Positions 14,576 to 26,135 are shown, counted from the stretch's first letter. The stretch is DNA of 64,000 nt from Centroberyx gerrardi (GCF_048128805.1 NC_136003.1:23092840-23156839); one strand, 5' to 3'. Numbers and translations are program-made. Notes: generated by a model from the sequence alone, not told the origin.

Positions 14576-14640
14576 CCCCAGACTGACGTCAGCACAAAGT
14601 TATTTTCATGAATGGAGGGGGCGGTCACGAGGAATCGGTG
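14576..14640 (+). promoter_or_regulatory. mafk: mafk core promoter with CRE/MARE-like site and GC box
   Basis: A C-rich tract is followed by CTGACGTCAGCA at 14583-14594. This contains a palindromic CRE (TGACGTCA) and matches 12 of 14 positions of the CRE-type Maf recognition element TGCTGACGTCAGCA. A GC box (GGGGGCGG) lies at about 14617-14625 and a second TGACGTGAG half site at about 14638. The position immediately precedes the inferred first exon. Promoter function is inferred; the motifs are seen. Confidence 0.6.
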
Positions 14641-14838
14641 ACGTGAGTGCTTGCGGAAGCAGAGCGTGGAATGTTGGTACATTGTTGTTGTTTTGTAGTT
14701 AATTTAGTACGGGGATACACTGCTGTTCGTGCGCCGGACACTTTTTACCAATTGTGTCAAGTTACTTCAAGCCCCTCTGTCGGAAATCTACTCCGCAAGA
14801 TTTTACGCATTCCCGCCACAGATATCCGCGTTCAAGAG
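14640..14838 (+). other. mafk: Probable non-coding exon 1 of mafk
   Basis: Sequence downstream of the GC-rich promoter ends at a donor, TTCAAGAG|GTGAGG, at 14838/14839. It has no long conserved ORF, as expected for the 5' leader exons of small-Maf genes. The start coordinate is estimated from the promoter motifs. Confidence 0.5.
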
Positions 14839-16112
14839 GTGAGGTTGTTTTTTTGGGAATAATGTTTTGACATTCCTTTCTAGATTGCTCAAGTTCTCAC
14901 GGTGACATATTCACGCATGCAGACGGGCTTATGTACACACGCCCTACATGTAGGATAAGTTTTGATCCTGGTTATCTAAACATATGCTTGTGTTGACTTA
15001 TTAGATTGTTTTAGTTGTGTGGACACGTGTTGGATGTGTTGGAGTAACCTAACATAATGCCAGAAATAAGTGGCTTAGCGCTCCGCTAGTCGCCAGAGGA
15101 CGTGAAAATTAGAAAAAAAGTAGAAACTTAGAAAAACATTTAGACTAACTATTTTCTAACTAATTTATCTGCTAAAACCCAGTCATTGAAATCGTCATCG
15201 CTCCTGATAATTTCGCACATTAATCTATGTGGGTGAACTGGGACAGCGAATCAATATTCCCAGGTATCCCTTTACGAATAACAGTAATCAATTATATAGC
15301 CTATATATATTTAGAAAGTCACTATATAAAAAGCGCTGGAAAAGTTAAAATATCATCCAGCATCTCTAGGTAAAAAATAAAGAAATTATACAGAGAATGT
15401 CCCATAGTAATAATAGGGGGGGAAAATACCACAATGTACGATATAGTCACTATAAACTCATTATTGAGCAACACATAAACATTATAAGTCATAATAGGAA
15501 TATTATAGTTATGTTTCGTCGGGATTTCAACACTGGAACTCAACTCAAAATTGGGAGTGAAATATATTGATTGGCATATTGATACAAATTCCGATAAAAG
15601 TGTTTTCCAATCAACTTTAATTACTTAGAAGCCTATTTGAAAGCGCACGTTTAATGTAGGCTGCTGTAACGCAAACTATCGGTCTACTTTTGACATTGGA
15701 AACAACACGTGGTCTGCATTTTAGACTTGTGGGACAAAGGGCACGGTGTGAAGTCAGACCACCAGGAGGACACAGGGCAGGACCCGCACACAAGAAACAA
15801 GCCGTAACCAAACAACACGTTTCCACAATAACATTAGCTACATGTCTAGGATAACAAAACGCTTTCTAGGCTGTGTTTCATTAGACAACAAAAGGCCTGT
15901 ATGCTTTCAAAGTATCCAAAAGTAACCCCAATATCAAGCTAGAACAATAAGAAATTGTTTTGTTTTTTTCAACAAATAATAAAACAAAGTATGCCATTGC
16001 AAGTGCCAATGTTGCTACTCAGCAAAGTGGCTGGACTGAGAGACAAATTTGGGCTATGCAATGCTGTAGCCAAGTTCTTGTGTTGCTGTTTTTGTGCTGA
16101 TTTGACAATAAA

Positions 16113-16160
16113 AGCAGTTAAAACTTTGAAGTTTTTTAAAACTTTGAAGTTTTAACTGCT
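16113..16160. repeat. Perfect 14-bp inverted repeat
   Basis: AGCAGTTAAAACTT at 16113-16126 is the exact reverse complement of AAGTTTTAACTGCT at 16147-16160. The 20-nt spacer is itself partly self-complementary. Confidence 0.85.
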
Positions 16161-19100
16161 GAAGTTTGGAAATTGAATGTAAAAAAAAGCTGCTATGTGG
16201 CTCAAAATATCTCTCTGCCCTGGTAGATTTGGGACTTCATTATATTTGTATTATTTTGATGCTTGACATGACATGGTAGTGGAGGGTAAACCCATTTGAA
16301 CTTGGTTTACCTGTTGTGGAGTTAACTCACCTTTTTAAGTGAACATAACTCTTTATAATGTAAATTCACACATCATAGTGAGAACCAAACTTTGGTGATG
16401 ATAGGGAAACAGCTGAAATTAATGTTTTAATCAAAATGTGATTGACTTTTGTTTTGTTTTTGTTTGATTATCACTGATTGGAGGTCATTGTTTGCCCTTT
16501 TTGTTTACCACATCACTGGATGAGCTATGTCTTTTTTTTGTTTTAATGACTTGGACTCATGACCTTTTATGGTCATTGTGATTTATATATGGAAAATATT
16601 TGTCTTTCAGTAACCTTTTCCACTTAGATGACCACGGAGTTTTGTCTGAGGAGTTTGTTTGAATCACCATTGTTTCTACAGTGAAGTGCTTTAGTGTCTG
16701 CTGCTTTTAGAGAGGCGGTGGGAGCGTGTGCACCGCTCTGTCATGAGGCGAACATGTGGTTCAATCGCCAGTGTGATGATGATGATGTCTTCTTGGGACG
16801 CGGGAGTAACACAGGCTGACTCATTTCAGTTAACTCAGTAGTGTGACGATGACGAGGCATATAGGGGAGATCTGCCCCTGGACACGCATCGTATAGTTTT
16901 CACTCGTCAGATAGTGTTTCTCATTTTGCCGGTCAGTGGTGAAAGATGAAGAAACCTGTACTTAAGTGATGTAGGATTTCAAATGTTTTTGTGGGGGAGT
17001 ATTGTGAAAGTGAAATAGCTGTGGTTAGTGATGCTATGACTCACAGGGAACACGTTCCCTATGATGTGCTTTGCCCTTCTTAGTGGAAAAAGATGTTGAG
17101 AATTGATTGACTTTGAAAGGTGACGATTTTATACGCAGATGAACATGGGGAACAGACTTTATACAGGCTATAAGGAATAGCTGTGTGTTCAGGACTGCTG
17201 TACATCCATCCCAAGTGTCCCACTGACATCTATGTGCTGTCTGGGGCATGAGAGAGAAACACACACTGTCATCACCGCAAATAGCTTAGTATACTGCTCA
17301 GTCTGCCACCCACAGTGATTTGCATCCTGCCTTTTCCTGCTTTTCTGTCAGAATTCCTGGATCTCAAACCAGAGCTTTCACCGCATTCTGGTCAGGGCTA
17401 TGAGAAGACTGTCTCAAAGGAAAGTGACTAGGTTTTTTTTCTTCAGTTTTTGGTTTGTTTCTTTTCTGTGGGATCGTGTTATTAAGATGTATAATATACT
17501 TGTAATAGGGAACAGTGTTGCTCAGAGGCTAATGGAGAATATTATAGTCTCAAAGCCAGAATTTTGGATTTTTGAGTATTTCAATTATTGGGAATTCCTC
17601 ATTGATTCTTCATGGGCGGGACTTGCCGATGTGAAGATCATTTTCTTGGCAACTTTCAGATTCCACTGCAGCTATTCAGCTTTAGTGTTTGCAGCAGTAT
17701 AAACAAACAATTTATGCTCTCTAACCACGTTCGAAATTTGTGCTTTGCTGTCACATCCTGTCTGTCCTTGTGCCAATGCCTCAGCCAGTCAATTTGAAAG
17801 AGAAACTTGTCTTCATTTCAAGGAACTAAACATAAACAAAGCCAATAGTAGGGCCACGATGATGTCACAGGTAGTGCCATAGACTAACCCTGGATCCAGC
17901 CTTTAATGCTTGGATGGCAGGACTGGATTAATAATTGAATTTTCCACTGGAGCCGTGCATAAACAAGCCTTTCTCTCCATTGGTATTTCTTATTGGAAAA
18001 TGTGAGAGGTGATGTAATGTGTAATATAAGAACTGTCATTTTTTTGGTGTTTTTTTTGGCACCGTATTCATATTTCCCCCTTTTCTTCACACATGAATGG
18101 CACCCAGGTAGTAAAAATGGGACAGGTATGTCCTTGTTTTTTGCATACTTGACATTCCTTTGAATCCCTGTGTCCCCGGTTGGGAGAATAGCTTTGCTCA
18201 GACGCTAAGCGAGCTCCTCTCCTCCCTTTCCGCACAAAAGTTCCGGTGGTCATGCCAACCATTTCCAAGGTTCTCTGTACTTTTCCTTCCTCCCTGCGAA
18301 ACAACGGGATTTTCCAGGAAACGTCAGATCGGGAGGGTGTGATTCCCTGCCGCTGGTCGTCGTTTTTACCAGTAAACAGCATGACTCACCGCTCAGCTAT
18401 GCTCTCCATTTCCTTCACATAATATCCCACCAAATGTGCTGCGCTGGAGAAAGAGCGGAGTGCAGCGCGCCCCCAGTCTGTAGCAAAGTCTCTCCACCTC
18501 CCTGAGAAACACACAAGAGCAGCAGAAGGGAGTGTGAGCTTTCTCAGAGGAACCTAGCGGCTGGCTGCGAAGGGCAGCGACAAGTCTGCTCCCTGCACAG
18601 GCTGCTCCCAAATCGAAACAAAAAGAGAAGAAAAACAAATAGCCCAGACAAGCCGACACTGCATTTATCACTGGAGCATGAGTACCTGAGTCTTTGATAT
18701 GCTGTTTATTTTAGGAGAAGGCTGGGCCCCAAAGTGTTACCTGCCATAACTGAAGTATAGCCTTGAACTTGAGCAGATGCCCGACTTACAAAAACAGGCT
18801 GGAATCCCACTTTTTGTGTTAGTGGACAAACACCACATACGTTTATTGAATTGATTTTGTCTCACTTCATGAGCTCAAATGTGGAGTTTGTCAATATGTT
18901 TCATAAATTTGTTTTTACAGAGCAGTTACACAGTTTGAACACAGAGTTCTGTCTTTGCTTGGTTCTGCCCTTCTTAAAAATAGTCTTGAAAGGGACAATT
19001 TCTCTTCAAAGCAGTGTGCACATCCAAAGCCCAAGGAGCAGGTTTACCAGAAAAAATGCTGCTTCCCACATCAAATGGAACACTGGCTTGACAAACATCC

Positions 19101-19579
19101 ATTGCCATGTAATGTTGTGTGCATGGTGCTTGTAATAGAGATCGGTCAGTTAGTCTCATTTGATCGCTTGTCAGTTATCTGAACTGTTGTGATAATGTTA
19201 CAGTTGAGTTATAAATTAGTGATTACAGTGTGGTGAGAAACAGTTTAGTTTTGATCATGGCTCATCGTTCACAAGAGCAACTCGAGGTGTGAAACGTTGC
19301 TAATGTTTACCAAAAAACAAAGTGAAAGATAGACAGTTTTCCTTTTAAATATCACCCACCAAGCAAGGTTGTGGTCCCTGACTTTACACGCACACGTGCA
19401 TACACACTACTTTTGATTTGTTTGGGCAAGTGAAAGATGTGAGACACTTCTGAATTCCAGACATGTTAAGAATTTCACAGCAGTGGTTTTACAAGTGGGA
19501 TTGTCTGAACTCCACCCCCAGAGCCGGGTGCATAGCAGGACATATTCTGACTGCATGTACCCTCTCAAATGAAGACCTG

Positions 19580-19581
<2 letters not shown>

Positions 19582-19614
<33 letters not shown>
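19582..19614. repeat. (TG)n microsatellite
   Basis: About 16 uninterrupted TG units, followed by imperfect GT-rich sequence to about 19640. Confidence 0.9.
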
Positions 19615-19617
<3 letters not shown>

Positions 19618-21384
19618 TGTTAGGGTTTGCACATGTGTGTTCACTCAGGAATGCGGTTCTGTTAACCATTCTTTATCCACCATCTGTGGCTTTTCTTTGA
19701 GGTATTTTCCCAGACTTCTTTTCTTACCGTTGCGAAAAGCTGAATAGGAGAAACTGTTTTCTTGAGTAGAGTCAAAAGCAAAGATTATTTGTGAAACATG
19801 CCCGTCACTTTTGTGTGACAAAATGATAAAAGAACGGATTTGGCTGTGTAATGTAATTGCGATCCTTCTTTGAAGAAACTTTGGCATCCTGATCAGGAAA
19901 CCTCATCCCTCGGCCAGTTGCAAAAACATAAGCACATGCTTAAAGAATTTCATGGAAACGACATGGCCTCTTGGTTTAAGTTGGAGGCCTCTTGTATTGA
20001 GAGAGGGAGGCCCCACACCACTTTTCCATAATCTTTGCAACAAGGAATATACCCAGGGACCCCCTCTGACGCAACACCGCTTAAATTAGGCTGTTTGGGC
20101 CAACTTGCTGTCGAGGAATCTTGTATTTTGGTTCGTGTTTGATGCCTCCACCATCTCAATTATGCAGCTCTTTGTTGTACATTTTGCAAAATGAATGAAG
20201 AACCATCAAAGAGAGCACCAGATGTTCTGAATTTCCAAGCAGGAATTGATGTGGTTCTAGATTTAACAGTTTAGTCGGTACATCTATTTTTCATCTGTTT
20301 CTTCATCTGTTTATTTTCCAAGTGAGTATTGTCTGAGGTTCCCTTCTCCCTCCCTTATCTGCCTGTGACAAAAACACCATAAATACATAAACAGCGACTG
20401 CACTATCAGTGTTGTTACAGATTGAGTTTACACCATTGTCACAATGATGATTTCATGTTTTAGGTCTGACAAATTTATAGTTTTTCATGTTTATTGCACT
20501 ATTGCTTTCATTCAGCGACTGCACATCACCAACAATTGCAAAGCCCTGTAATATGTGGATATATTTACAGGCACATCTACGATTAACATCCCCAAAAGAA
20601 TAACCACACCCAGAGCGGTTCCTTCCAAGAAAGCTGCAGCTAACCGGACTGCAGAAAATATTTGCCCACCTAGTGAGGTATCACTTATCGCATGCTCACT
20701 TAAATTGTTTAGCTGGCAGAAATTTGTGTCAGCACAGTGGGCTAAATATAACCACTAGAGTTAAATAAGGGCATGGAGCGGCTCAGGAAAGCCCGGTGTA
20801 AGAGGATCCAACCAACGAGACACAGCCCCGAATCGATAGAGTACATTGTCTCAAAGCAAAAATACATCAGTGACTATAAAGGAAACTATTTCTCTGTGAC
20901 ACTCTATCTTCAGGAATTTTCCACATGCGTATCTGCTGCCCTGTAAAGTTCAGCATAACTTTAAATGTTATGCTGATGTGATGGCCTGTTTTACCACTGC
21001 TGATAAATGTCTGTGATGAGGAGACGGACAGCGGTGTGCGTTGGCTCTGTCTCTGTACAGTCATCAGACCAGAGGAACAAACTACGTGAGAAATTGGGTT
21101 TTAGGGAAGTAAAAGGGGAGGAAAAAAGTAAAAGGTCATAGCTAAGTGGAGACTCTGCTTTTGTATACAGGATGCCTTTAGGTTATCAACACAAGTTATC
21201 TCTGCTGTGTATAGGTTATGTTGGGGTTATGTTGGGGTTATGAATGAGACTTGTTTACCCTTTTGGTGACCATGTGACTCACACTCCCACGCCCATTTGC
21301 AGGGCGTTGCCATGGCAGCAGTCTAGCACGGAACAGTGCGCTCGCAGACAGTCGGCCTGGTGTGCAGGTCCTGAAATGGAGCCT

Positions 21385-21413
21385 TTGGGGGGCGGGGGGG
21401 GGGGGGGGGGGGG
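21385..21413. repeat. G homopolymer (about 28 nt, one interruption)
   Basis: Near-pure G tract broken by one C. It creates a spurious polyglycine ORF on the plus strand and is a likely spot for sequencing-length error. Confidence 0.9.
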
Positions 21414-21784
21414 ATGTGCGCCTCTCACAGGATCACAGCACAGGGATCTCTCTTTTTTTGGCCATGGCAGCAGTCTGCGAAGCATGTGTGTGTCACTGTA
21501 CCGAGCAGAGAGAGGCTTTTCTAAAAACTGCCTTGGCAAAATCACTTGGGCAGAGAGCTTAGCACAAAGTTGTATGGGGAGAGAGAGGCGGCCTGTTTCT
21601 AATCTTGCTTGGTCTAGTGAACTACATTGTCAAAGTCCTCCTCCACCAAGTAAATACGGACACTCAACAGTACAAGCATCTAATGGTGTTGTGCTGCCCT
21701 CTGCTGGCAGCTCAGGCACTAACACACACACCCAAATATTGACACATGACGTAACCCTGGAATGTTGTTGTGGTATCTTCCGAG

Positions 21785-22250
21785 CAAAGGTGGAAGTAAC
21801 TTATTACCTTTACTCCCGTTACTGTGATGGAGTAGCTCCATCTTTTGAGTATTTAAGTCAATAATTATTTTTTTTTAAGTACATTTTTGCTGAAGTATTG
21901 TATTTGGCTACATTTTAAATCACATGCATTACAGAGTACACATTTTGAAGGCTCTCATCATAGCATCATAAATTGGCCAATTGTGGAGCCATTTGCAGTA
22001 CTTTGTGAACTTTATTTTGTAATTTATATTTTTTCCAATTAAAAGAATCTAAAATCTCCTCTTATCCTTTTAGAATTGCATGGAAAAGATCACATGTGAC
22101 AATGTTCTTTTCTAAAAAGTAACTCAGTAAAAGTTACACTGTGTACATTTTAAATTAGCTATTTTTGCTTTTACTTAAATAGATTTTTACACCGGTTACA
22201 GTAGCCTACTTCTACTTGAGTAGGATATTTTAGTACTCCTTTAACCCCTG
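21785..22250. mobile_element. Old hAT-like MITE related to the copy at 58 kb
   Basis: The left end CAAAGGTGGAAGTAAC and right end TTAACCCCTG resemble the CAGNGGTGGGTAG-type termini of the 58163-58970 element. The interior shares the characteristic phrases CCGTTACTGT, CTTTTACTT and CTACTTGAGTA. Candidate 8-bp flanks are CTTCCGAG and TGTTTGAG, which agree only partly, as expected for an old insertion. It has no coding capacity. Confidence 0.6.
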
Positions 22251-22415
22251 TGTTTGAGAGAATTTATTCATAATTGGGTGAAAAGCAGTGTATTCAATGT
22301 CTTTTCTAGGCTTAATCTTGGGGTTATGGGGATGCAGCAAATAGTCAGTGACACATGTTTACATGTTAACACTGAACACAGTTCAGTAATTACATTTTTT
22401 CTTTTCACTTCTCAG

Positions 22416-22494
22416 TGTATCTTCTGTGAGATTCAGGCCAGTGGTTTGCATGCAGGGAATGACGACTCATTTCAAAACAAGCAAAGCTTTAAAG
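22416..22494 (+). CDS. mafk: mafk coding exon 1 (residues 1-12) with 5' leader
   Basis: An acceptor with a long pyrimidine tract (TTTTCACTTCTCAG) ends at 22415 and a consensus donor GTAAGT begins at 22495. The ATG at 22459-22461 opens MTTHFKTSKALK, which matches the family start MTTNPKPNKALK in position, length and both ends. The exon ends on a codon boundary. The first 43 nt are untranslated. This fixes the start: longer ORFs through the upstream side of the next exon run across intron and a repeat. Confidence 0.9.
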
Positions 22495-22561
22495 GTAAGT
22501 TTGAAGAGCATTTTGCTTTAATTTGACTTCATTACCGCTCAGAGGCGGAGCTGCTCTGCTA

Positions 22562-22981
22562 TGGAGCCGATACAGTGACTTTATTACCATCGAAGTTGCC
22601 ATCGTATTTGGAATTGAAAAAAATGGCATTGAAAACAAAAATTTAACTGAAAAAAAAACATCAACATTGAAAAACTTTTATTGAAAATAGTATTTATTGG
22701 AACTGAAAAATATTTTTTTGGCATTGAAAAAAAATGTATTGAAAAATTTAACATTGGCCGGCATTCTTCTTCTTGTCAGTTTTTCAATGCCAAGATTTTC
22801 TTTCTTCAATTCCAATAAATATTATTTTCAATGAAAGTTTTCCATTGCCAATGTTTTTTAGTTTTTTTTTCAGTAAAATTTTTGTTTTCAATACCAATGT
22901 CCTATTTTTCAATGTCAATTTTTTTCCCATTCCAAATACAACGTTTCAATGCCAAATCCTAAAGTCGCTGTATCGGCTCCA
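22562..22981. mobile_element. 420-bp foldback (palindromic) MITE-like element in mafk intron 2
   Basis: TGGAGCCGATACAG at 22562-22575 is the exact reverse complement of CTGTATCGGCTCCA at 22968-22981. The two roughly 200-bp arms stay complementary almost to the centre near 22765-22770, for example GTATTTGGAATTGAAAA on the left against the complement of the CATTCCAAATAC region on the right. The arms are built of repeated TTGAAAA/TTTTCAAT phrases. No target duplication is obvious and there is no ORF. The right end lies 30 bp before the next exon. Confidence 0.9.
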
Positions 22982-23011
22982 CACTCTTCCCTCCCTGCCA
23001 CTCCCCTGCAG

Positions 23012-23446
23012 GTCAAGAAGGAGGCGGGTGAGAATGCCCCGGCGCTCAGCGACGACGAGCTGGTGGCCATGTCGGTGCGGGAGCTCAACCAGCACCTGCG
23101 CGGCCTGACCAAGGAGGACGTGGTGCGGCTGAAGCAGCGCCGGCGCACCCTGAAGAACCGGGGCTACGCCGCCAGCTGCCGCATCAAGCGCGTCACCCAG
23201 AAGGAGGAGCTGGAGCGGCAGAAGACGGAGCTGCAGCACGAGGTGGACAAGCTCGCCCGCGAGAACGCCAGCATGCGGCTGGAGCTGGACGCCCTGCGCG
23301 CCAAGTACGAGGCCCTGCAGTGCTTCGCCCGGACTGTGACCCGCGGGCCCCTCTCCCCGGGCAAGGTGGCCACCACCAGCGTCATCACCATCGTCAAGTC
23401 CTCCAACCACAACTCCAGCCCGAGCCCCTTCTCCGCCCCCTCCTAG
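23012..23446 (+). CDS. mafk: Transcription factor MafK (small Maf bZIP), main coding exon
   Basis: The exon begins at the acceptor CCCCTGCAG|GTCAAG and ends at TAG (23444-23446). With the 12-residue first exon it encodes 156 residues, the length I recall for human MAFK. In order: VKKEAGE at 13-19, a psi-KxE sumoylation-type motif known in small Mafs; the extended homology region [20 protein letters not shown] (about 24-43); the basic region [20 protein letters not shown] (about 51-70); a leucine zipper with heptads through about 115; and the tail [14 protein letters not shown] near residues 129-142. There is no activation domain, as in all small Mafs. Family knowledge: homodimers repress, and heterodimers with Nrf2, Bach or NF-E2 p45 act at MARE/ARE sites in the nucleus. 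The tail and synteny favour MafK over MafG or MafF. The exon is much more GC-rich than its surroundings. Confidence 0.97.
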   Translation, partial: VKKEAGENAPALSDDELVAMSVRELNQHLRGLTKEDVVRLKQRRRTLKNRGYAASCRIKRVTQKEELERQKTELQHEVDKLARENASMRLELDALRAKYEALQCFARTVTRGPLSPGKVATTSVITIVKSSNHNSSPSPFSAPS

Positions 23447-23606
23447 TGCCGACAGGACTGGGCTCTCCGTATCCCGCCTGGTCCTTACCGGTTCCTTCCG
23501 ACCCAGCCTTGAAAAACCCGCTCGTCCCGTACTGAGAGGAAGCTCAGTAATTAGACTGAGGGACGGAGCCGGGTGGCGAGCTCTATGTGATATTATGCTG
23601 CATTCA

Positions 23607-23608
<2 letters not shown>

Positions 23609-23639
<31 letters not shown>
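23609..23639. repeat. (CT)n microsatellite in mafk 3' UTR
   Basis: About 15 CT units, some 165 bp after the mafk stop codon. It would be a polypyrimidine tract in the mRNA. Confidence 0.9.
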
Positions 23640-23640
<1 letters not shown>

Positions 23641-24284
23641 TTCTTTACACAATCTACATTGTCTGTGCACTGTGCAACCCCTCCCTCACCCCCCACTCCA
23701 CCCAAACCCCACCCAGCACCGGCAGGGCATTGGGCCTCTCTGACCCTACCTCCATGACTGATAGCAGAGATTTGCTTTTACTCCAGTGTGAAAGAGTATT
23801 TGACATGCCCTGCTATGGCAGCACTGGCCTAAGATGGCTCTGATGCTTTATGCTATTTTGCATATACAGAACATCAGAGATTTAAGTAGTACGCATGTGA
23901 CAGTAAAGCTATTTGTAAAGCCTAAGCCAAATCTTTTTTATTTTCTGTCTGTAAAAGCACATATTTACCAGTGTCTCAGTGTAAATTGAGCCATTGAAGC
24001 TGTTGCCTTAAAAGGATCTGAGTGATCTTTGTAAAATATATATTATCTAAATACTCACATGCAGTTTTTTCAAAACATTAAGATATTATTTTTCCAGTTT
24101 TGAGGCTGGTTGGAAATCTCTTCAGAGCCACTATGCAGTTGATAACTGACCCACGTTTAGCTGAAGGGCTCCACTGGCGATACTCTACTGCTAAAATCTC
24201 TTTCCTGGTTGTTGAAAGATTTAGAATAGACTATCAGCAGTCAATCATACCAGATAGTTTGTTTAGCAATCACAAAGTAATGCG

Positions 24285-24463
24285 ACAGAAATGGGAAGTC
24301 AATATACACCAACAAAGGCTTGCATACATCAGCTGATTCTGGCCTAATTGTGGAGTTTTGCTGTTATATCGAAAATTTGTGTGTGAGAAGTTCAGCAAAG
24401 CTCCACAATCAGGCTGATGTGTGCAAGCCTTACTGGAGTATATTGACTCCCATTTATGTAGAT
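24285..24463. repeat. Long imperfect hairpin in mafk 3' UTR
   Basis: The left arm (about 24285-24362) contains AAATGGGAAGTCAATATAC, GGCTTGCATACATCAGC and AATTGTGGAGTTTTGCT. The right arm (about 24394-24463) is its reverse complement with a few changes and one 7-8 nt bulge. The loop is about 30 nt. It could be a small foldback transposon or a structured RNA element. Confidence 0.85.
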
Positions 24464-25743
24464 TATTAGAGGCCTATCTGATGCATCATATACTTGCTGT
24501 CCTTGCAGTTCACCCATGAAGCACTTGTGCCACTATTTTATAAGCTGGTTAAACACACAGGAAGCTGTTTGGAAGGTGCGGCATGTGATTTTTCACTGGT
24601 GTCTTTCTAGCCCTTTTGACAAATGCTAACAATTTCTGCTTCCAGTTTCTAAAAAAACCCCAAAATGATGACTGAGAGGACACCATGATTAATCAGATAG
24701 ACTCATTAAAAACAGAACAATCCTGTTCATTTCCACAGGCCATCAGGAGCTTGTTGGATATTTGCTTGGCTTTGGGAAGATTTAACATTTCCCAATGTCC
24801 ATCATTAATTAGCACTTACTATGAAACTGTAAAGACAGTATAAAAGAAGAGTTACTGAAATAAACATAGATTCACAGGGGAATATCACAGATAGAGGCTA
24901 TTCTTGCATTTCTGAAGTTATTCAGTTCTGACTGTTGTGTGGTCTGACCACTTACTGCAGAAGGTCAAGCCAAATTATAACTAAAGATGATATATTTTAT
25001 GATATTCTACAGAGCAGCACTTACTTGGTGATCTTTTGCCTCTTTCCTTTTATATACAATGCCATTTTATGGTAGGTAATCCATATTGGATATAGCGATA
25101 ATGAGAGCGGTCCTCACTAATGAAATGCAATTCAACTTACTTCCTGTATATTACAGACTTGGACCTGAGGCTCTGTTTTCAGTTTTAACGCGAGAGAAGA
25201 AAAGATAAAGCTCTCCACTGCCTCCCTCGTCACTTTACATTGAGAAACTCCGTCCAAATAGAAATCATTCCTACTGCTGGGTCACGAGAAAGTGCTGCTG
25301 CCGGTGTTGGTCACTCTGAAACAGTAGCTATATACCTTTGCTTTTGACACACTCTTCTGCAAGAGAACTCCTGACGCCCATCTCTAGAAACAGTGGTGTC
25401 ACGACGACCGAATGCAGTAAACGTCTGGCAATTGTCCATTTTTTAAGATATTTAAATTGAAATATGAAATTCACTTGAAATCAAGTCGTTGTTACCTAGG
25501 ATCCATTCCTAATTTGGAGTGAAGTCGATAGAGATTGCTCATGTCAGGATCTTCTCTTGGCGAAGAGGACATGACTGTTCCTCCCCTGTTCCATAGCTGC
25601 AAAGAACACTATGGGGGACTTTGCTGCTGTATGACCTGCTGTGATTTTTAAGCAGGGGCATTGCTGTGCTCTTATTCTCATTTTGTATTTTCACTTGGTT
25701 TATATGTTGATACATCCCATGTTTTTCCTCCTGATATTTAGTT

Positions 25744-25775
25744 TTATATATATATATAAATATATAAATATATAA
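25744..25775. repeat. (AT)n-rich simple repeat
   Basis: TATA/AAATAT tandem run within the inferred mafk 3' UTR. Confidence 0.8.
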
Positions 25776-26135
25776 CATATTTTTCTATATTTATGTCTTT
25801 TACTATCCCGGGAGTGGTGTGATCATGTAATCATTCTTTGAAGTCTAATTATTTTGATGCTGACCTTTCTCAGCAAGATAGTTTATCCACATTTACCATG
25901 AGAAAACCATTCTCATAACTTTTTATTTTTTTTATTTTTTATTTTTTTTATTTATATCCCACGAATAGTTCTTCCCAGCACATAACATTTGTCTAATCCA
26001 CACATTGGACTGTCAGTGTCTAGGTATATACAGTATACAGGCTGCAACTGGATTATCTCTGCCTTACCCCAAATAGTCAGCAAATGGCATTAGATTAACT
26101 GTTTATATGCCGGAAATGACATTCTGTCTGCCAGT

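Larger units (their letters stand above)
14839..22415 (+). other. mafk: mafk intron 1 (7.6 kb)
   Basis: Long AT-rich first intron. Contents seen: a hairpin at 16113-16160, a possible SINE-like B box near 16750, a candidate cryptic exon at 20571-20677, a GT microsatellite, a G homopolymer and an old hAT-like MITE at 21785-22250. No conserved protein was recognised. Confidence 0.55.

Noticed and set aside
16690..16770. tRNA-like B box (GTGGTTCAATCGCC) in mafk intron 1
   Set aside because: The B box is good but the A box and cloverleaf are poor. A SINE is possible, but the evidence is too thin to annotate.
21244..21864. 206-codon plus-strand ORF, the longest in the window
   Set aside because: It runs through the G homopolymer (polyglycine) and into the hAT-like element, has no conserved domain and lies in a mafk intron. 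Chance ORF.
22949..23011. Upstream extension of the mafk ORF starting [12 protein letters not shown]
   Set aside because: It reads through the foldback element and the splice acceptor. The true N terminus is encoded by the exon at 22459-22494, which matches the family.
22946..23410. 154-codon minus-strand ORF
   Set aside because: Antisense shadow of the GC-rich mafk bZIP exon, with Leu/Gly/Ala-rich composition typical of such shadows.
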